From the NCBI GenBank assembly GCA_027036755.1, contig JALWDV010000763.1:1-6827 (forward strand): 6,827 nt of DNA, written 5' to 3'. Positions 5,901 through 6,827 of this stretch are shown here, in pieces. Source of the stretch: Anaerolineae bacterium (GTDB lineage Bacteria; Chloroflexota; Anaerolineae; J102). The stretch's first letter is position 1. The number at the start of each line of letters is the position of its first letter. The translations under genes were made by a program, and so were the position numbers. The notes beneath the pieces are model-generated. The model saw nothing but the letters and a program-made list of their open reading frames with translations, did not search any database and had not been told where the DNA came from.

Positions 5901-6791
5901 AGCCGCAAATCCCTGGCGGGCGAGTTCCTCTTCCAGGGCTACAAGGTCTTTGTCATCGTCAACCACTTCAAATCCAAGGGCGGCGATGACGCCCTCTTCG
6001 GCCGCGTGCAGCCGCCGGTGCAGAACACCCTGCCCCAGCGCGAGGCCCAGGCCCAGGCCATCAACGCCTTCGCCCAGAAGATTTTGGATAAAGACCCCAA
6101 GGCCAACATCGTGGTGGTGGGCGATCTCAACGATTTCGAGTTCTCAGACGCACTGTCGGCGCTCAAGCGCAACATCCTCGATGATCTGGTGGAGCGCATC
6201 CCCAGGGATGATCGATACAGCTTCATCTACACCGGCAATTCCCAGCAACTGGATCACATCCTGGCCAGCCCCAACATGGTCGATAATTTCTTCTCGGGCA
6301 TCGATAACGTGCACGTGGACGCCGATTTCCCGGGCCAACGCGCCAGCGATCACGATCCCGTGGTGGCCACATTCGATATGCCTGTCTGGCGCTTCGATGG
6401 CCGCGCCTACCAGGGCATGGCCGGGGATGAAAGCAGGCCCCTTTCGGGCGTGACGATGCGTCTCTATGGCCGCAACGCGGGCGATCCCGCACCCGGAAGC
6501 TGGTTCAAGGACGCAGTGACCGACGCCAGTGGCTACTTCAACTTCCACATCATCAAGCCTTACAACTTCGACACGTTCACCCTTGTGGCCATGCCGCCCG
6601 CGGGCATGGTGGCGACGGACGCGTGGAGCGAGAACGGCGCGGTCATCGCACCGGACGCCATCGAATGGCGGAATGCAGAGCCGGGCGCTCATCGCAACAA
6701 GTTCTGGTTCGATATCCCCACCCCGACGCCCACCCCAACTCCCACGCCCACTCCCAGCCGCCTCTGGCTGCCCATCTTCGTCAATCAATAG
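2838..6791 (+). CDS. Secreted multidomain nuclease, ExeM/NucH (COG2374) type, with four lamin-tail domains
   Basis: Predicted extracellular, metal-dependent nuclease of 1317 residues. A signal peptide (1-31) is followed by lamin-tail-like domains: A1 (~43-185), B1 (~188-315), A2 (~329-467) and B2 (~470-597), each opening with an (L/T)INE(F/V) strand and a later (D/L)SGW. Residues ~602-860 form the OB-like region typical of ExeM/NucH nucleases (IHEVQG at 603-608, YESVEGMLV further on). Residues 868-1180 are the DNase I-like endonuclease/exonuclease/phosphatase domain: TFNLEN with Asn875, VEEVQD with Glu907, VNHFKSKG with His1043, GDLND with Asp1096 and Asn1098, LDH at 1138-1140 and SDHDP with Asp1171 and His1172. 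The catalytic set looks complete. Residues ~1184-1292 resemble an SdrD-B/prealbumin-like domain (GDESRPLSGVTMRLYG). A Pro-Thr run (1294-1306) leads to the tail SRLWLPIFVNQ. DNA is the likely substrate by family, though RNA or phosphodiester substrates cannot be excluded. Its Shine-Dalgarno site and 30-bp spacing place it behind mtnP. Confidence 0.9.
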   Translation: MNGYRRMKWVLVLAIVLGLGLALAGARPSMATSGTRARLDSKILINEFIVTPTSSEAIELCNPGDSSIDISGWAIEATSAGGTAITTINAGVSVPAHGYVVIDDNNTDGISLPNAGVELSLKDDSGSTLDTAGYGSFGAAPKPEYKFSTARTPDCTDTDDDAADFNTDPTPTMGAANDAAASKLGSGAVTINEVDANSGGQFIELYNSGTTAVDISGWRISVDDSYDIPTGTSIPAQGFWVLNEGDFPHYFHLDSDKDNVYLFNSALERMDQVGWDAAAGGSWNRVPDGAGSNNGWKQSHTPLTDQAPTKGATNQPGSGGGDTANPGDVLINEFIVTPTSSEAIEVCNATNAELDLSGWVIDWGYGSTTVDNGVKLPANGYLVLDDSNTGNISLSNAGAILSIKDVDSTVIDDVGYGNKGAAPKPEYKFSTARTPDCTDTDDDAADFNTDPTPTMGAANDAAASKLGSTPVTINEVDAKPGEQFIELYNSSDAEVDISGWRISVDDSYDIPAGTSIPARGFWVVDEADFPRYFHLDENGDNVYLFNDALERVDQLGWDQAAGSSWNRLPDGAGSNDGWQQSQTPLIPLDPTRQASNQATFTYIHEVQGAQHLSPYEGQHVKNVYGVVTATDSRGFWMQTPDADVDASDATSEGIYVYVGRNGPGVDKGDEVLVTADVSEYYPGGYGTGNLSITELSHPSIATLSHGNALPSPTILGEGGRIPPNMIIDNDSAGDVNSTPNFDPDQDGIDFYESVEGMLVQIDNAVAVGPTNKYGEIPVAGDNGAHASVRTMRGGLAIRPDDFNPERIIIDDALYADEPQVTTGDKFTAPILGVMHYSYGNFKVLNPDPLPPAEAGGLMQEVAGPAYGKLTIATFNLENLDPGDGKFPDLAEIIVNNLRSPDIIGVEEVQDNSGRTDDGTVDASLTFQMLIDAIQAAGGPEYDFRQINPENNMDGGQPGGNIRVGFIFRPDRVTFVDHPGGDAATPTDVAMTPNGPELTLSPGRVDPNNPAFSGDSALGYEPSRKSLAGEFLFQGYKVFVIVNHFKSKGGDDALFGRVQPPVQNTLPQREAQAQAINAFAQKILDKDPKANIVVVGDLNDFEFSDALSALKRNILDDLVERIPRDDRYSFIYTGNSQQLDHILASPNMVDNFFSGIDNVHVDADFPGQRASDHDPVVATFDMPVWRFDGRAYQGMAGDESRPLSGVTMRLYGRNAGDPAPGSWFKDAVTDASGYFNFHIIKPYNFDTFTLVAMPPAGMVATDAWSENGAVIAPDAIEWRNAEPGAHRNKFWFDIPTPTPTPTPTPTPSRLWLPIFVNQ
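2964..3782 (+). repeat. Lamin-tail A-B pair, tandem copy 1
   Basis: Codes for residues 43-315 of the nuclease, paired with 3822-4628. The B half aligns with copy 2 without a gap at a constant offset of 282 codons. The A half differs by a net four residues near the region after ISGW. Lamin-tail domains are small immunoglobulin-like folds, thought to help attachment to DNA, cell wall or other surfaces in secreted nucleases. Confidence 0.85.
3255..3395 (+). repeat. Near-identical DNA block, copy 1
   Basis: This block matches 4101-4241 with only two differences in 141 bp. The first 113 bp (3255-3367 against 4101-4213) are perfectly identical, third codon positions included. It encodes residues 140-186, from APKPEYKF to AASKLGS, the end of domain A and its Asp-rich segment. 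The DNA on either side has diverged clearly between copies. Confidence 0.9.
3822..4628 (+). repeat. Lamin-tail A-B pair, tandem copy 2
   Basis: Codes for residues 329-597 of the nuclease, following a Gly-rich linker (GSGGGD, 317-322). Domain A2 keeps the VLINEFIVTPTSSEAIE opening and its two cysteines. Domain B2 keeps ISGWRISVDDSYDIP and the closing PDGAGSN-GW-QSQTPL. Its end joins directly to the OB-like region. Confidence 0.85.
4101..4241 (+). repeat. Near-identical DNA block, copy 2
   Basis: Partner of 3255-3395 at an offset of 846 bp (282 codons), encoding residues 422-468. The two differences are at 4214 (t for c) and 4226 (c for a). Both are synonymous third-position changes (Asn and Ala codons). 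Confidence 0.9.
6717..6788 (+). other. Pro-Thr linker and short LWLPIFVNQ C-terminal tail
   Basis: Residues 1294-1306 alternate Pro and Thr, and the last eleven residues are SRLWLPIFVNQ. There is no membrane helix, no LPXTG motif followed by a hydrophobic stretch, and no PEP-CTERM-like pattern. From memory, many secreted Chloroflexota proteins end in a PT-rich linker plus an aromatic-L-P-(L/I)-h-h-polar tail, and this one fits. Its function is unknown to me. A surface-retention or sorting signal is an inference. Confidence 0.6.
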
Positions 6792-6798
6792 CGCGCCA

Positions 6799-6815
6799 GC
6801 CGGGGGATGACCGGC
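6799..6815 (+). terminator. Weak hairpin after the nuclease stop codon
   Basis: gccgg (6799-6803) and ccggc (6811-6815) form a 5-bp GC stem with a 7-nt loop, 8 nt past the TAG. No T-run follows in the few bases left in the window, so intrinsic termination is doubtful. It may be part of a longer structure cut off by the window edge. Confidence 0.25.
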
Positions 6816-6827
6816 GCACGCACACGC

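Noticed and set aside
4524..5966. 480-codon minus-strand frame opposite the nuclease
   Set aside because: It is antisense to well-conserved nuclease domains and its His/Asp/Gly/Val-rich composition is typical of a reverse-complement shadow.

Overview
The window most likely comes from a Chloroflexota bacterium of the Anaerolineae kind, probably a metagenome-assembled or environmental genome. That assignment is an inference. It rests on GC-rich genes with strong Shine-Dalgarno sites, on intergenic DNA full of 'cacggat', 'cgcagat' and 'ccacggagg' inverted repeats, and on a secreted protein ending in a Pro-Thr linker plus a short W-L-P-I-F-V tail, a C-terminus I associate with secreted Chloroflexota proteins.

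Layout. Positions 1-183 hold nothing I can name. Positions 184-492 on the minus strand are the wreck of a TSUP (TauE/SafE-type) membrane permease, with two compensating frameshifts and a probable internal deletion. Positions about 600-1465 form a gene-free repeat bed: a 7-bp-iterated palindrome, two versions of a 'gtcatttcgag...' palindromic repeat, a 54-bp direct repeat, inverted repeats built on cacggat and cgcagat words, and a ccacggagg inverted repeat. One of these, the cgcagat repeat, is split by a 175-bp MITE-like insertion with perfect 12-bp terminal inverted repeats and a 6-bp target duplication. Positions about 1465-1930 contain no recognisable gene, only a weak candidate promoter and a short piece resembling the MITE end.

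The right two-thirds carry two complete plus-strand genes 30 bp apart with no visible terminator between them. The first is mtnP, a 5'-methylthioadenosine phosphorylase (288 aa) with the adenine-selecting Asp pair intact. The second encodes a 1317-aa secreted nuclease of the ExeM/NucH (COG2374) type: signal peptide, four lamin-tail-like domains arranged as a duplicated A-B pair, an OB-like/NucH linker region, an endonuclease/exonuclease/phosphatase (DNase I-like) catalytic domain with its key residues present, an SdrD-B/prealbumin-like domain, a (PT)n linker and the C-terminal tail.

The two genes could be co-transcribed. One acts in the cytoplasm, recycling adenine and methylthioribose-1-phosphate. 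The other acts outside the cell, degrading nucleic acid. A shared purine or phosphate scavenging role is possible but is only inferred from adjacency. The most interesting non-coding object is the small transposon-like insertion with its reconstructable empty site. The most interesting coding features are the C-terminal tail and the block of perfect DNA identity shared by the two lamin-tail repeats.
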